NCBI GenBank assembly: GCA_026399445.1
Contig: JAPLRA010000143.1
Span: forward strand, 1 to 7,878
DNA length: 7,878 bases
Reading direction: 5' to 3'
Origin: Sulfuritalea sp.
GTDB taxonomy: Bacteria > Pseudomonadota > Gammaproteobacteria > Burkholderiales > Rhodocyclaceae
Below the pieces are notes generated by a model, which searched no databases, had not been told where the DNA came from, and saw only the letters and a program-made list of their open reading frames with translations. A program made the translations under genes and the position numbers. Positions 1 to 6,039 of this stretch are shown here, piece by piece (within the stretch, counting starts at the first letter, position 1; each line of letters opens with the position of its first letter).

Positions 1-27
1 CAGGAGCAAGAGTAGCGTGCGGGTCAC
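1..27 (-). CDS. Start of a probable exported protein downstream of rodA (partial)
   Basis: Only nine codons are visible, running off the window edge. A GTG at 27-25 overlaps the rodA TGA (26-24) as GTGA, and the frame reads M-T-R-T-L-L-L-L-L. A basic residue followed by a leucine run is the typical start of a signal peptide or lipoprotein leader. The four-base overlap matches the mrdA/rodA junction just upstream, so translational coupling to rodA is plausible. The sequence before it gives only a weak Shine-Dalgarno (GCAGAAG within the rodA end). In other proteobacteria, genes for exported wall proteins (RlpA, lytic transglycosylase, D,D-carboxypeptidase) often follow rodA. Any of these would fit, but nine residues cannot decide. 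A different ATG frame starting at 51 is also open but has no signal-peptide character. Confidence 0.42.
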
Positions 28-1133
28 TTCTGCACCAGCATGCGATTGCCATGGATCGACATCAGAATGCCGATGCCGATGAACAGCGTCACGAGCGCCG
101 TACCGCCATAACTGATCAGCGGCAGCGGAACACCGACCACCGGCAGGATGCCCGAGACCATGCCCATATTGACGAAAGCGTACGTGAATAAAATCAGGGT
201 GATCGCCCCCGCCAGGAGACGCGAAAACAGCGTCGCCGCATTCGCCGCGATCATCAGTCCGCGCCCGATCAGCAGCGCATAGAGCACCAGCAGCACCAGA
301 TTGCCGAACAGCCCGAACTCCTCGGAGAACACGGCAAAAATGAAGTCGGTATGGCGCTCCGGAATGAACTCCAGTTGCGCCTGGGTGCCTGCCCGCCAGC
401 CTTTGCCGAAGATACCGCCGGAGCCGATGGCAATGGTCGACTGGATGATGTGGAAGCCCTTGCCCAGCGGATCTTTTTCCGGATCGAACAGGGTAATGAT
501 GCGACTTCGCTGGTAATCGTGGAGAAGATTCCACGCCAGCGGCGCAGCGGCCAGCGCGGCGACGGCCATGCCGATCATGATCTTCCATGACAAGCCGGCA
601 AAGAAGATCACGTAGAAACCGGCGGCCAGCACCAGTATCGCCGTGCCCAGATCAGGCTGGCGCGCAATCAGGGCTACCGGCAGCAGCAGCAGCAGGGCAG
701 CAACGCCGTAATCGCGCAGGCGCGGCATGGCTTCACGCTGCTGGAAAAACCAGGCGAGCAGCAACGGCATGGCGATCTTCATCAACTCGGAGGGCTGCGC
801 ACGCATGAAGCCCAGGTTCAGCCAGCGTCGCGCACCCTTGGAGACGTCACCGAACAGGGCAACGGCGATCAGCAGCAATATTCCGATCAGATAGATGGGC
901 ACTGCCAGATGCATCAGGCGCTGCGGCGGAACCTGCGCCAGAATCCGCATCACCACCAGCGCCACGGCGACATTGACCAACTGCGAATTGAGTCGTTCGG
1001 GCGAAGCGCTGCCCATCACGCCGATGGCCATAAGCAGCAGCAGGCCGGCAATCAGCATCAACGGCGGGTCGATCGGCGCGATCAGGCGCTGCATCAGGTT
1101 GCGGATCATGCCGAGACTCATCCCGCGGTTCAT
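24..1133 (-). CDS. rodA: RodA, SEDS peptidoglycan glycosyltransferase of the elongasome
   Basis: RodA is the inner-membrane SEDS polymerase that joins lipid II disaccharide-pentapeptides into glycan strands during side-wall growth, working with the transpeptidase PBP2. The 369-residue length matches the family (about 370). About ten hydrophobic segments are spread along the protein. SEDS hallmarks are clear: SKGARRWLNLG (98-108), QPSELMKIA (113-121), RQPDLGTAIL (158-167), the large periplasmic loop with DPEKDPLGKGFHIIQS (217-232), and PERHTDFIFAVFSEE (258-272). That last motif holds Asp263, aligned with the essential aspartate of E. coli RodA. The C-terminal signature PLPLISYGGTALV (336-348) follows. 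Rod versus division (FtsW) identity is inferred from the mrdA neighbour. The ATG at 1133 overlaps the mrdA TGA by four bases and has a polypurine ribosome site. A second ATG four codons in (1121) is possible but less well placed. Confidence 0.97.
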   Translation of the reverse strand: MNRGMSLGMIRNLMQRLIAPIDPPLMLIAGLLLLMAIGVMGSASPERLNSQLVNVAVALVVMRILAQVPPQRLMHLAVPIYLIGILLLIAVALFGDVSKGARRWLNLGFMRAQPSELMKIAMPLLLAWFFQQREAMPRLRDYGVAALLLLLPVALIARQPDLGTAILVLAAGFYVIFFAGLSWKIMIGMAVAALAAAPLAWNLLHDYQRSRIITLFDPEKDPLGKGFHIIQSTIAIGSGGIFGKGWRAGTQAQLEFIPERHTDFIFAVFSEEFGLFGNLVLLVLYALLIGRGLMIAANAATLFSRLLAGAITLILFTYAFVNMGMVSGILPVVGVPLPLISYGGTALVTLFIGIGILMSIHGNRMLVQK

Positions 1134-3022
1134 TCCTCGTCCTCTTCCACTGCCGCTTCATCCGTTGGCGCTGGCGCCTTGGGTCGCTTGCCGAGCAGAT
1201 AGTAGTCAAGTACCTGCCGCGCGATCGGGGCGGCGGCCTGGGCGCCGAAGCCGCCATTCTCGACCAGCACTGCCAGGGCAATCGTCGGCGCGTCGGCAGG
1301 AGCGAAAGCGATGAACAGGGCATGGTCGCGCAGTTCCTTCTTGACGCCCCCCGCCTTGTATTCGGCGCCCTTGAGCGAATACACCTGGGCGGTGCCGGTC
1401 TTGCCCGCCGAGACGTACTCGGCGCCGGCAAAGGCGCGTGCACCGGTGCCCTCCTTGTTCACGCCGACCATGGCGTTCTTGATCACGTCGATGTGTTCCT
1501 GTTTAAGGGCCAGGGTGCGCGTCGGCTTGGCCTCGACCAGGGTCCGGTTGCCGGTCTTGGTGTCCGTAATGAACTTCACCAGATGCGGGCGAAACACCAC
1601 GCCGTTGTTGGCCAGGATCGCCGTGGCGTGCGCCAGCTGGATCGGCGTGTAGGCGTTGTAACCCTGACCAATGCCGATGGAAATCGTTTCTCCGGCATAC
1701 CATTTCTGCTGCTCCGGTTTCTTGAAGCGCTTTTTTTTCCATTCCTGCGAGGGCAGCACGCCTTCCGATTCGCCATCGATGTCGATGCCGGTGCGGCTGC
1801 CGAGTCCGAGCTGGCCCATGAAACTGGAAATGTTGTCGATCCCCATGTCGTTGGCCAGCATGTAGTAATAGGTGTCGCAGGAATGCACGATGGACTTGTA
1901 CATATCGACCATGCCGTGGCCGCCCTTCTTGTCGTCGCGGAAATGATGACCACCGAAATTGAAGAAGCCGGGGTCCGAGATCAGCTGCTCCGGCCGACGC
2001 TTGCCGATGGTCAGGGCGCCCAGCGCCATGAAGGGCTTGAAGGTCGAACCCGGCGGATAGGCGCCATTGAGGGCGCGATTGACCATCGGCTTGTCGGGCG
2101 ATTCGTTGAGTTCCTTCCAGCTCTGCGTATCGATTCCATCGACGAACAGGTTGGGATCGTAGTTGGGTACCGCCACCAGCGCCAGAATTCCACCCGTGGC
2201 CGGCTCGATGGCCACCAGCGCGCCCTTGCGGTCGCCAAAAGCCTGTTCGGCGATGCGCTGCAATTCGATGTCGATCGTCAGCGTCAGGTTGTTGCCGGCC
2301 ACCGGCGCGGTGCGGGCCAGGGTGCGCACCGCACGGCCTCCGGCATCGACTTCCACTTGTTCGAAACCGGTGTCGCCATGCAGGTCGAACTCATAGTGCT
2401 GTTCCAGTCCGGTCTTGCCGAAGTGATCCGTGCCGCGATAGTTCGCGTCCAGATCCCGCTCCTCGATCTTTTCAAGATCGCGGTCGGTAACCCGGCCAAT
2501 GTAGCCCAACATGTGCGAGGCAAATGCACCGCCCGGATACTGACGAAACAGGCGCGCCTTGATCTCCACGCCCGGGAAGCGGTAGCGATGGGCGATGAAC
2601 TTCGCTACTTCCTCGTCCGTCAGTCGCGTCCGGATCGGCAGCGACTCGAAGTTGCGACTTTCTTCCAGCAGCTTCTTGAATCGCTTGCGGTCCTTGGGCT
2701 GGATATCGATGATCGACGCCAGCCCATCGATCATCTGTTCCAGATCAATGGTCTTCGACGGCGTTATTTCCAGCGTGTAGGCCGAGTAATTTCGCGCCAG
2801 CACCACCCCATTGCGGTCGAGGATCAGGCCTCGATTGGGCACGATCGGCACCAGCGATATGCGGTTGTCCTCGGCGCGGGTCTGGTAGTAGTCGTGCTGG
2901 ACGATCTGCAGCCAGACGAAGCGAACGAACAGCAGGGCGAAGCAGATCAGTACGAAGCCGCCCGCGACGGCGAGTCGCGAACGAAAACGTTCGAGTTCTT
3001 CCTGGGGATTCTTGAATTCCAT
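1130..3022 (-). CDS. mrdA: Penicillin-binding protein 2, elongasome D,D-transpeptidase
   Basis: PBP2 is the class B penicillin-binding protein that cross-links new peptidoglycan in the side wall, in complex with RodA and MreCD. At 630 residues it matches the family. Seen in order: a short cytoplasmic N-terminus, one membrane anchor (about 18-40), the pedestal region opening with VPNRGLILDRNG (61-72), GRVTDRDLEKI (176-186) and KTGLEQHYE (203-211), then the transpeptidase domain. Active-site motifs are S-T-F-K with nucleophile Ser326 (GAYPPGSTFKP), S-C-D at 381-383 in the S-x-N/D position, and K-T-G at 541-543 (SAGKTGTAQV). The protein ends in an acidic tail, EEDEE. The ATG lies 6 bp after the mreD stop with no strong Shine-Dalgarno, so coupling from mreD is likely. 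An A8 run over codons 429-431 is unusual in this GC-rich gene (see separate entry). Confidence 0.97.
   Translation of the reverse strand: MEFKNPQEELERFRSRLAVAGGFVLICFALLFVRFVWLQIVQHDYYQTRAEDNRISLVPIVPNRGLILDRNGVVLARNYSAYTLEITPSKTIDLEQMIDGLASIIDIQPKDRKRFKKLLEESRNFESLPIRTRLTDEEVAKFIAHRYRFPGVEIKARLFRQYPGGAFASHMLGYIGRVTDRDLEKIEERDLDANYRGTDHFGKTGLEQHYEFDLHGDTGFEQVEVDAGGRAVRTLARTAPVAGNNLTLTIDIELQRIAEQAFGDRKGALVAIEPATGGILALVAVPNYDPNLFVDGIDTQSWKELNESPDKPMVNRALNGAYPPGSTFKPFMALGALTIGKRRPEQLISDPGFFNFGGHHFRDDKKGGHGMVDMYKSIVHSCDTYYYMLANDMGIDNISSFMGQLGLGSRTGIDIDGESEGVLPSQEWKKKRFKKPEQQKWYAGETISIGIGQGYNAYTPIQLAHATAILANNGVVFRPHLVKFITDTKTGNRTLVEAKPTRTLALKQEHIDVIKNAMVGVNKEGTGARAFAGAEYVSAGKTGTAQVYSLKGAEYKAGGVKKELRDHALFIAFAPADAPTIALAVLVENGGFGAQAAAPIARQVLDYYLLGKRPKAPAPTDEAAVEEDEE
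1134..1146 (-). promoter_or_regulatory. rodA ribosome binding site inside the mrdA 3' end
   Basis: On the minus strand the last mrdA codons, encoding the acidic tail E-E-D-E-E, read AAGAGGACGAGGA just before the rodA ATG. GAGG (1144-1141) lies 7 nt from the start codon, a good Shine-Dalgarno distance, and a second GAGG sits directly against the ATG. Together with the ATGA overlap this supports the chosen rodA start and suggests translational coupling with mrdA. Confidence 0.7.
1730..1738 (-). other. A8 tract with A-AAA-AAG slippery heptamer in mrdA
   Basis: Eight consecutive A residues (1738-1731, coding strand) followed by G encode Lys429-Lys430-Lys431. In the mrdA reading frame the last seven bases read A AAA AAG, the same heptamer that drives -1 frameshifting in E. 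coli dnaX. An AGGA about 5 nt upstream could act as an internal Shine-Dalgarno-like stimulator, though it is closer than the roughly 10 nt seen in dnaX. I see no convincing downstream stem. A -1 shift here would add 75 codons and stop at 1503, giving a protein of about 506 residues without the KTG motif. The tract is directly visible; any frameshifting is inference, and lysines in this surface loop may be the only reason for it. Confidence 0.4.
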
Positions 3023-3028
3023 CCGGGT

Positions 3029-3550
3029 CTAGATTGGACGGTGGACGTCTTTGTCTTCCGACCGGAACTGCGGGATCAACAGCAGGTAGGTCACTGGATG
3101 CCAGAGCAGCGCCGCGGTGAAACTGGAAAGAAACCACAGCACGCCGGGAAACTCGGCACCCACGATCATGCGCGCCACCATCATTGCCAGTTGCATACCA
3201 AGAAACAACGGCAACACGTGCAAGGCCTGCTGCGAAAGTGGAAACCACAGCACGCGTCGCGACAGGCCGGCCGCGGCGAAAGCCAGCAGTACATAGGCCA
3301 GTGCATGCTGCCCCATCACGCTGGCGTCGGCTACGTCCATCGCCAGACCGAGCACGAATCCGGCCGCCATGCCGACTTTCAGGGGTTGATGAACGCACCA
3401 GAATGCCAACACCAGCGCGACCCAGTCGGGAATCCCGGGCAGGCGGCCGAAAGGAATCAGGTTGAGCAGCAAGGCCGTAAACAGCGTCACCACGATGAAC
3501 CAGTTTCTGACCGGCAGCAGGATGCGGCGCGAGGAGTGGGTGGGTTGCAT
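3029..3550 (-). CDS. mreD: MreD, rod-shape-determining membrane protein
   Basis: MreD is a small integral inner-membrane protein that binds MreC and helps activate the PBP2/RodA synthase. The 173 residues include five or six hydrophobic segments (about 16-34, 42-54, 58-76, 82-96, 110-131 and 136-160). The family signature is visible as GFVLGLAMDVADASVMGQHAL (64-84): a GLxxD core followed by a conserved glycine and AL. The ATG directly abuts the mreC TAA with no spacer. An AAGG about 11 nt upstream, inside the mreC end, is the best ribosome-site candidate, so translation is probably coupled to mreC. Family assignment rests on this motif, topology, length and position between mreC and mrdA, because MreD sequences diverge quickly. 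Confidence 0.93.
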   Translation of the reverse strand: MQPTHSSRRILLPVRNWFIVVTLFTALLLNLIPFGRLPGIPDWVALVLAFWCVHQPLKVGMAAGFVLGLAMDVADASVMGQHALAYVLLAFAAAGLSRRVLWFPLSQQALHVLPLFLGMQLAMMVARMIVGAEFPGVLWFLSSFTAALLWHPVTYLLLIPQFRSEDKDVHRPI

Positions 3551-4474
3551 TTACTGTCTCGCCTTTTTCTTGACCCGTTTGCCTCGCGCCGACTGCTCGG
3601 CCGTCGTCGGCGCGTCGTCCGGCTGCGGCGGCAGGGCGGTGCGATCGCCCAGCACCAGGGCCAGACCGTGACGCTCAACGCCAGCCAGTGGCGCACAAGT
3701 TATTCGGGCAAAAGAGTAGGAACTGTCGCGGTCGATCTTGACCACTTTTGCCACTGGCAAACCCGGCAGATAGACGCCGTCGAGCCCGGAGGTCACCAGA
3801 ATGTCGCCGAGTTGCACCTCGGCGTTCGCCGCCAGGAAACGGAGTTCCATCATGCCCGCCCCGGCACCGGCCAACACGGCGCGCAAGCCGTTACGCTGCA
3901 CCTCGACGGGTATCGCCTGATCCTTGTCGGTCAGCAGCAGAACTTCCGAAGTGAGCGGAAATACCCGTGCCACCTGACCGATGATGCCGATGTCGTCGAC
4001 TACCGCCTGCCCGGCACTGATGCCATGCTGGATGCCTTTGTCGATGATCACCCGGCGCGAAAACGGATCGCGCGCGGCATAGAGAATCTCGGCAATGCGT
4101 CCTTCGACCGGCAGCCGCGCACGCATGTCGAGCAGCGCTCGCAGCCGCTTGTTTTCCTGCTCCAGATGCTGCTGGCGCAGCAACAGATTGGCGGTGCCCA
4201 GCTGGCTGCGGCGCAGGTCTTCGTTTTCCTTCAGCAGGGTTGATTGTCGACTCAGATAGGCGCCGAAGTCGCCCGCAGCATCGATCGGCATCCAGGTGAC
4301 ACGCTGCAGCGGCCAGGCGACCGTGGCGACCGCCAGACGCGCCCATTCCAGGGTATGGAAGCGCAGATCGGCGACCAGCAGGATCAGGGAAAGCGAGACG
4401 AAGAAGGCCAGCCGCACAAGCGGCGCCGGACCCCGTTTGAAGAAAGGGGGCGGAGCGTGGCCAACGACAGACAT
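3551..4474 (-). CDS. mreC: MreC, periplasmic rod-shape-determining protein
   Basis: MreC is a bitopic membrane protein whose periplasmic part binds PBP2 and switches the Rod complex to its active form. From the ATG at 4474 it has 307 residues. Seen in order: a short N-terminus with PPPFFKRGPAPLVRL (8-22), typical of betaproteobacterial MreC; one membrane segment (about 21-36); a coiled coil rich in Leu, Glu and Gln (about 75-118, ending ENKRLRALLDM); then the paired beta-domain region with RDPFSRRVIIDKG (135-147), GQVARV (166-171), LLTDKDQAIPV (180-190) and LVTSGLDGVYLPGLPVAKV (226-244). It ends in a basic tail, KRVKKKARQ. An in-frame TTG at 4528 would add 18 residues, but those codons cover the hairpin/T6 element, so ATG 4474 is preferred. 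A GAGGG lies 13 nt upstream, rather far. Confidence 0.95.
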   Translation of the reverse strand: MSVVGHAPPPFFKRGPAPLVRLAFFVSLSLILLVADLRFHTLEWARLAVATVAWPLQRVTWMPIDAAGDFGAYLSRQSTLLKENEDLRRSQLGTANLLLRQQHLEQENKRLRALLDMRARLPVEGRIAEILYAARDPFSRRVIIDKGIQHGISAGQAVVDDIGIIGQVARVFPLTSEVLLLTDKDQAIPVEVQRNGLRAVLAGAGAGMMELRFLAANAEVQLGDILVTSGLDGVYLPGLPVAKVVKIDRDSSYSFARITCAPLAGVERHGLALVLGDRTALPPQPDDAPTTAEQSARGKRVKKKARQ

Positions 4475-4493
4475 CAAGGCAGGTATGCCCTCG

Positions 4494-4533
4494 AAAAAAG
4501 ATGGAACCCGATGAAGCCCCGCGTTCAACCATC
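4494..4533 (-). terminator. Candidate intrinsic terminator or attenuator between mreB and mreC
   Basis: On the minus strand, GATGGTTGAAC (4533-4523) can pair with GTTCCATC (4507-4500) as an 8-bp stem with a 3-nt bulge. The stem is followed at once by TTTTTT (4499-4494). A hairpin directly before a U-run is the form of a rho-independent terminator. It lies in the only sizeable gap of the operon, upstream of the preferred mreC start. The stem is imperfect and the 15-nt loop is large, so efficiency is probably partial. That would let mreB be made in excess of the downstream genes, which need fewer copies. Structure only; not tested. Confidence 0.42.
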
Positions 4534-4562
4534 ACGGGGCCAGCTTGCAAGCTACACGGGGC
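4516..4562 (-). repeat. Competing GC-rich hairpin, direct repeat and 12-bp palindrome after mreB
   Basis: On the plus strand CACGGGGC occurs twice (4533-4540 and 4555-4562). Each copy can pair with GCCCCGCG at 4516-4523; in minus-strand RNA this is an 8-bp stem including one G-U pair, and with the near copy the loop is 9 nt. Between the copies lies the perfect 12-bp palindrome AGCTTGCAAGCT (4542-4553). The near hairpin uses bases 4523-4533, which are also the 5' arm of the terminator-like stem, so the two folds exclude each other. This is attenuator-like geometry, but no sensor or leader peptide is evident. Confidence 0.45.
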
Positions 4563-4567
4563 GGGAC

Positions 4568-5611
4568 CTACTCGTTGGCGAAAATACTGCCTAGTTTCTC
4601 CATCTTTTCAAGTGCCATGCCGGAACCGCGCACGACGCGGGTCAGCGGATCGTCGGCCACGATTACCGGCAGGCCGGTTTCTTCGGTCAGCAAACGATCC
4701 ATGTCGTGCAGCAGCGCACCGCCGCCTGTCAGCACCAGGCCGCGCTCGGCAATGTCAGCACCAAGCTCGGGCGGAGTCTTTTCGAGCGCATCCTTGACGG
4801 CCTTGACCACCTGGTTGAGCGGCTCGGACAGCGCTTCCAGCACTTCGTTGGAAGAGATGGTGAACTTGCGCGGAATACCCTCGGCGCGGTTGATGCCGGA
4901 GACTTCCATCTCGCGCACTTCGGCGCCGGGGAAGGCGGAGCCGATCTGCTTCTTGATGTTCTCGGCGCTGTTGTCGCCGATCTGCATGCCGTAGTTGCGG
5001 CTGATGTAGGAAATGATCGCCTCGTCGAACTTGTCGCCGCCGACGCGCACCGAGTTGGCGTATACCATGCCACCGAGCGAAATCACGCCCACTTCGGTGG
5101 TGCCGCCACCGATGTCCACCACCATCGAACCCGTGGCATCCGACACCGGCAGGCCGGCGCCGATCGCAGCGGCCATCGGCTCCTCGATCAGGTACACCTG
5201 CGAAGCACCGGCGCCCAGTGCGGATTCGCGAATAGCGCGACGCTCGACCTGGGTCGAGCCCGAGGGCACACAGATGATGATGCGCGGGGACGGCGAGAAC
5301 AGGCGCGACTCATGCACGCGCTTGATGAACTGCTTGAGCATTTGCTCGGTCACCGTGAAGTCGGCGATGACGCCGTCCTTCAGCGGCCGGATCACCGAAA
5401 TCTCCTTCGGATTGCGGCCGATCATGGTCTTGGCCTCGCGGCCGACCGCCTGAATGGTTTTCTTGGCGTTCGGGCCGCCTTCGATGCGAATGGCGACGAC
5501 TGAGGGTTCATCGAGGACCACGCCCTTGCCACGCACATAAATCAGCGTATTGGCGGTGCCGAGGTCGATTGCAAGATCGTTTGAAAAATAGGAGCGGAGA
5601 AAGCCGAACAT
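4568..5611 (-). CDS. mreB: MreB, actin-like rod-shape protein
   Basis: MreB is the bacterial actin homologue. It binds ATP, assembles as filaments on the inner face of the membrane and directs where the Rod complex inserts new wall. From the ATG at 5611 it has 347 residues, the same as E. coli MreB, and begins MFGFLRSYFSNDLAIDLGTANT; the hydrophobic and aromatic N-terminus fits membrane binding. Actin-fold nucleotide motifs are present: phosphate-1 DLGTANT (16-22), connect-1 around PLKDGVIADF, phosphate-2 VVDIGGGTTEVGVISLGG, SVRVGGDKFDEAI, and the adenosine motif LTGGGALL near the C-terminus. The frame stays open upstream to a TTG at 5689, but the extra 26 residues have no family character and would cover the promoter. 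Only a weak ribosome site (GGAA) is seen. It is the first gene of the operon, divergent from gatC. Confidence 0.97.
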   Translation of the reverse strand: MFGFLRSYFSNDLAIDLGTANTLIYVRGKGVVLDEPSVVAIRIEGGPNAKKTIQAVGREAKTMIGRNPKEISVIRPLKDGVIADFTVTEQMLKQFIKRVHESRLFSPSPRIIICVPSGSTQVERRAIRESALGAGASQVYLIEEPMAAAIGAGLPVSDATGSMVVDIGGGTTEVGVISLGGMVYANSVRVGGDKFDEAIISYISRNYGMQIGDNSAENIKKQIGSAFPGAEVREMEVSGINRAEGIPRKFTISSNEVLEALSEPLNQVVKAVKDALEKTPPELGADIAERGLVLTGGGALLHDMDRLLTEETGLPVIVADDPLTRVVRGSGMALEKMEKLGSIFANE

Positions 5612-5660
5612 CGTGGTTCCAGTGGTAAAGCCCGCCGCGACAGGGCTGGGGCGGAAAGGT

Positions 5661-5697
5661 CGCTTATGATACCCTATCGCGCCGCTCAAAATAAGCG
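5661..5697. promoter_or_regulatory. Inverted repeat in the mreB/gatC divergent promoter region
   Basis: CGCTTAT (5661-5667) and ATAAGCG (5691-5697) are a perfect 7-bp inverted repeat separated by 23 bp. The left arm overlaps the candidate mreB -10 box and the right arm covers its -35 region. A smaller repeat, GATA-CCC-TATC (5668-5678), lies inside. Two half-sites whose centres are about 30 bp (roughly three helical turns) apart could bind a dimeric or looping regulator acting on both operons. They could also reflect mirrored promoter elements, since the plus strand reads TATGAT at 5665-5670. No known operator motif is recognised. Confidence 0.35.
5666..5671 (-). promoter_or_regulatory. Candidate -10 box of the mreB operon promoter
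   Basis: On the minus strand the hexamer is TATCAT, five of six matches to the sigma-70 consensus TATAAT, standing out in GC-rich sequence. It would place the transcript start about 47 nt before the mreB ATG. At 17-nt spacing the -35 position reads TTATTT, a weak match, so activation by a protein or a different sigma factor cannot be excluded. Confidence 0.4.
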
Positions 5698-5751
5698 CCG
5701 ATCAGGCCCTGTTTCACCCGGGTCCAACATCACTTGCCCCCATTTGTCATC

Positions 5752-6039
5752 ATGTCCCTGAACCTGGAAGACGTCGCCCGAATCGCCCTCTTGTCCCGCA
5801 TTGAACTTTCCGCCACGGAGCGCGAATCCACGCGCGACCAGCTGAACGGCATTCTGGGCTTTATCGAACAGCTGCAAGCGGTTGATACCACGGGGATTGA
5901 GCCGATGGCACACGCGGTCGACGTGGTCCAGCGGCTGCGCCCGGATGTGGTGACCGAAACGGATCACCGCGCTGATTTTCAGGCGGTAGCGCCGGAAACC
6001 GAGGCCGGGCTGTATTTAGTGCCCAGAGTTGTCGAATGA
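5752..6039 (+). CDS. gatC: GatC, Asp/Glu-tRNA amidotransferase subunit C
   Basis: GatC is the small scaffold subunit of GatCAB. It wraps around the GatA-GatB interface and stabilises the heterotrimer in the cytoplasm. Its 95 residues match the family. Conserved features are the N-terminal helix with LEDVARIALLSRIELS (5-20), the helix LNGILGFIEQLQAVDTTGIEPMAH (31-54), RLRPDVVTE (61-69, where LRxD is the usual motif) and the C-terminal APETEAGLYLVPRVVE (80-95). The ATG at 5752 gives the canonical start; an in-frame TTG at 5734 would add six residues without family support. No Shine-Dalgarno is seen upstream (CCCCATTTGTCATC), which is odd next to the strong gatB site. The stop overlaps the gatA start as ATGA. 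Confidence 0.96.
   Translation: MSLNLEDVARIALLSRIELSATERESTRDQLNGILGFIEQLQAVDTTGIEPMAHAVDVVQRLRPDVVTETDHRADFQAVAPETEAGLYLVPRVVE

Noticed and set aside
2165..2167. S-C-D at PBP2 residues 381-383 (minus-strand gene), instead of S-x-N, as a damaged active site
   Set aside because: An aspartate in the third position is normal for PBP2-type class B proteins (S-A-D in E. coli), so the motif is intact. The interval given is only a rough marker within mrdA; the codons themselves lie at 1882-1874.
2464..2480. Perfect inverted repeat CGATCTT-TTC-AAGATCG inside mrdA
   Set aside because: It encodes conserved PBP2 sequence (DLEKI) and has no U-run or start nearby. It is most likely chance from Asp/Leu/Glu/Lys codons.
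1322..4243. Open frame of 973 codons on the plus strand, antisense to mrdA, mreD and mreC
   Set aside because: It crosses three well-identified genes on the other strand and has no recognisable domain. Long antisense frames are expected in GC-rich genes because codon bias suppresses stop codons in the mirrored frame.
4475..4528. N-terminal extension of mreC to a TTG at 4528
   Set aside because: The extension is TTG-initiated and covers the hairpin/T6 element. The family-like MSVVGHAPPPFFKRG begins at the ATG at 4474.
5612..5689. N-terminal extension of mreB to a TTG at 5689
   Set aside because: The extra 26 residues do not resemble MreB, and MFGFLRSYF at 5611 gives the exact family length. 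The extension would translate the promoter region.
5612..5751. Riboswitch or T-box in the divergent region
   Set aside because: The 140 bp are too short once the promoter is counted, and no T-box sequence or other known leader motif is present.
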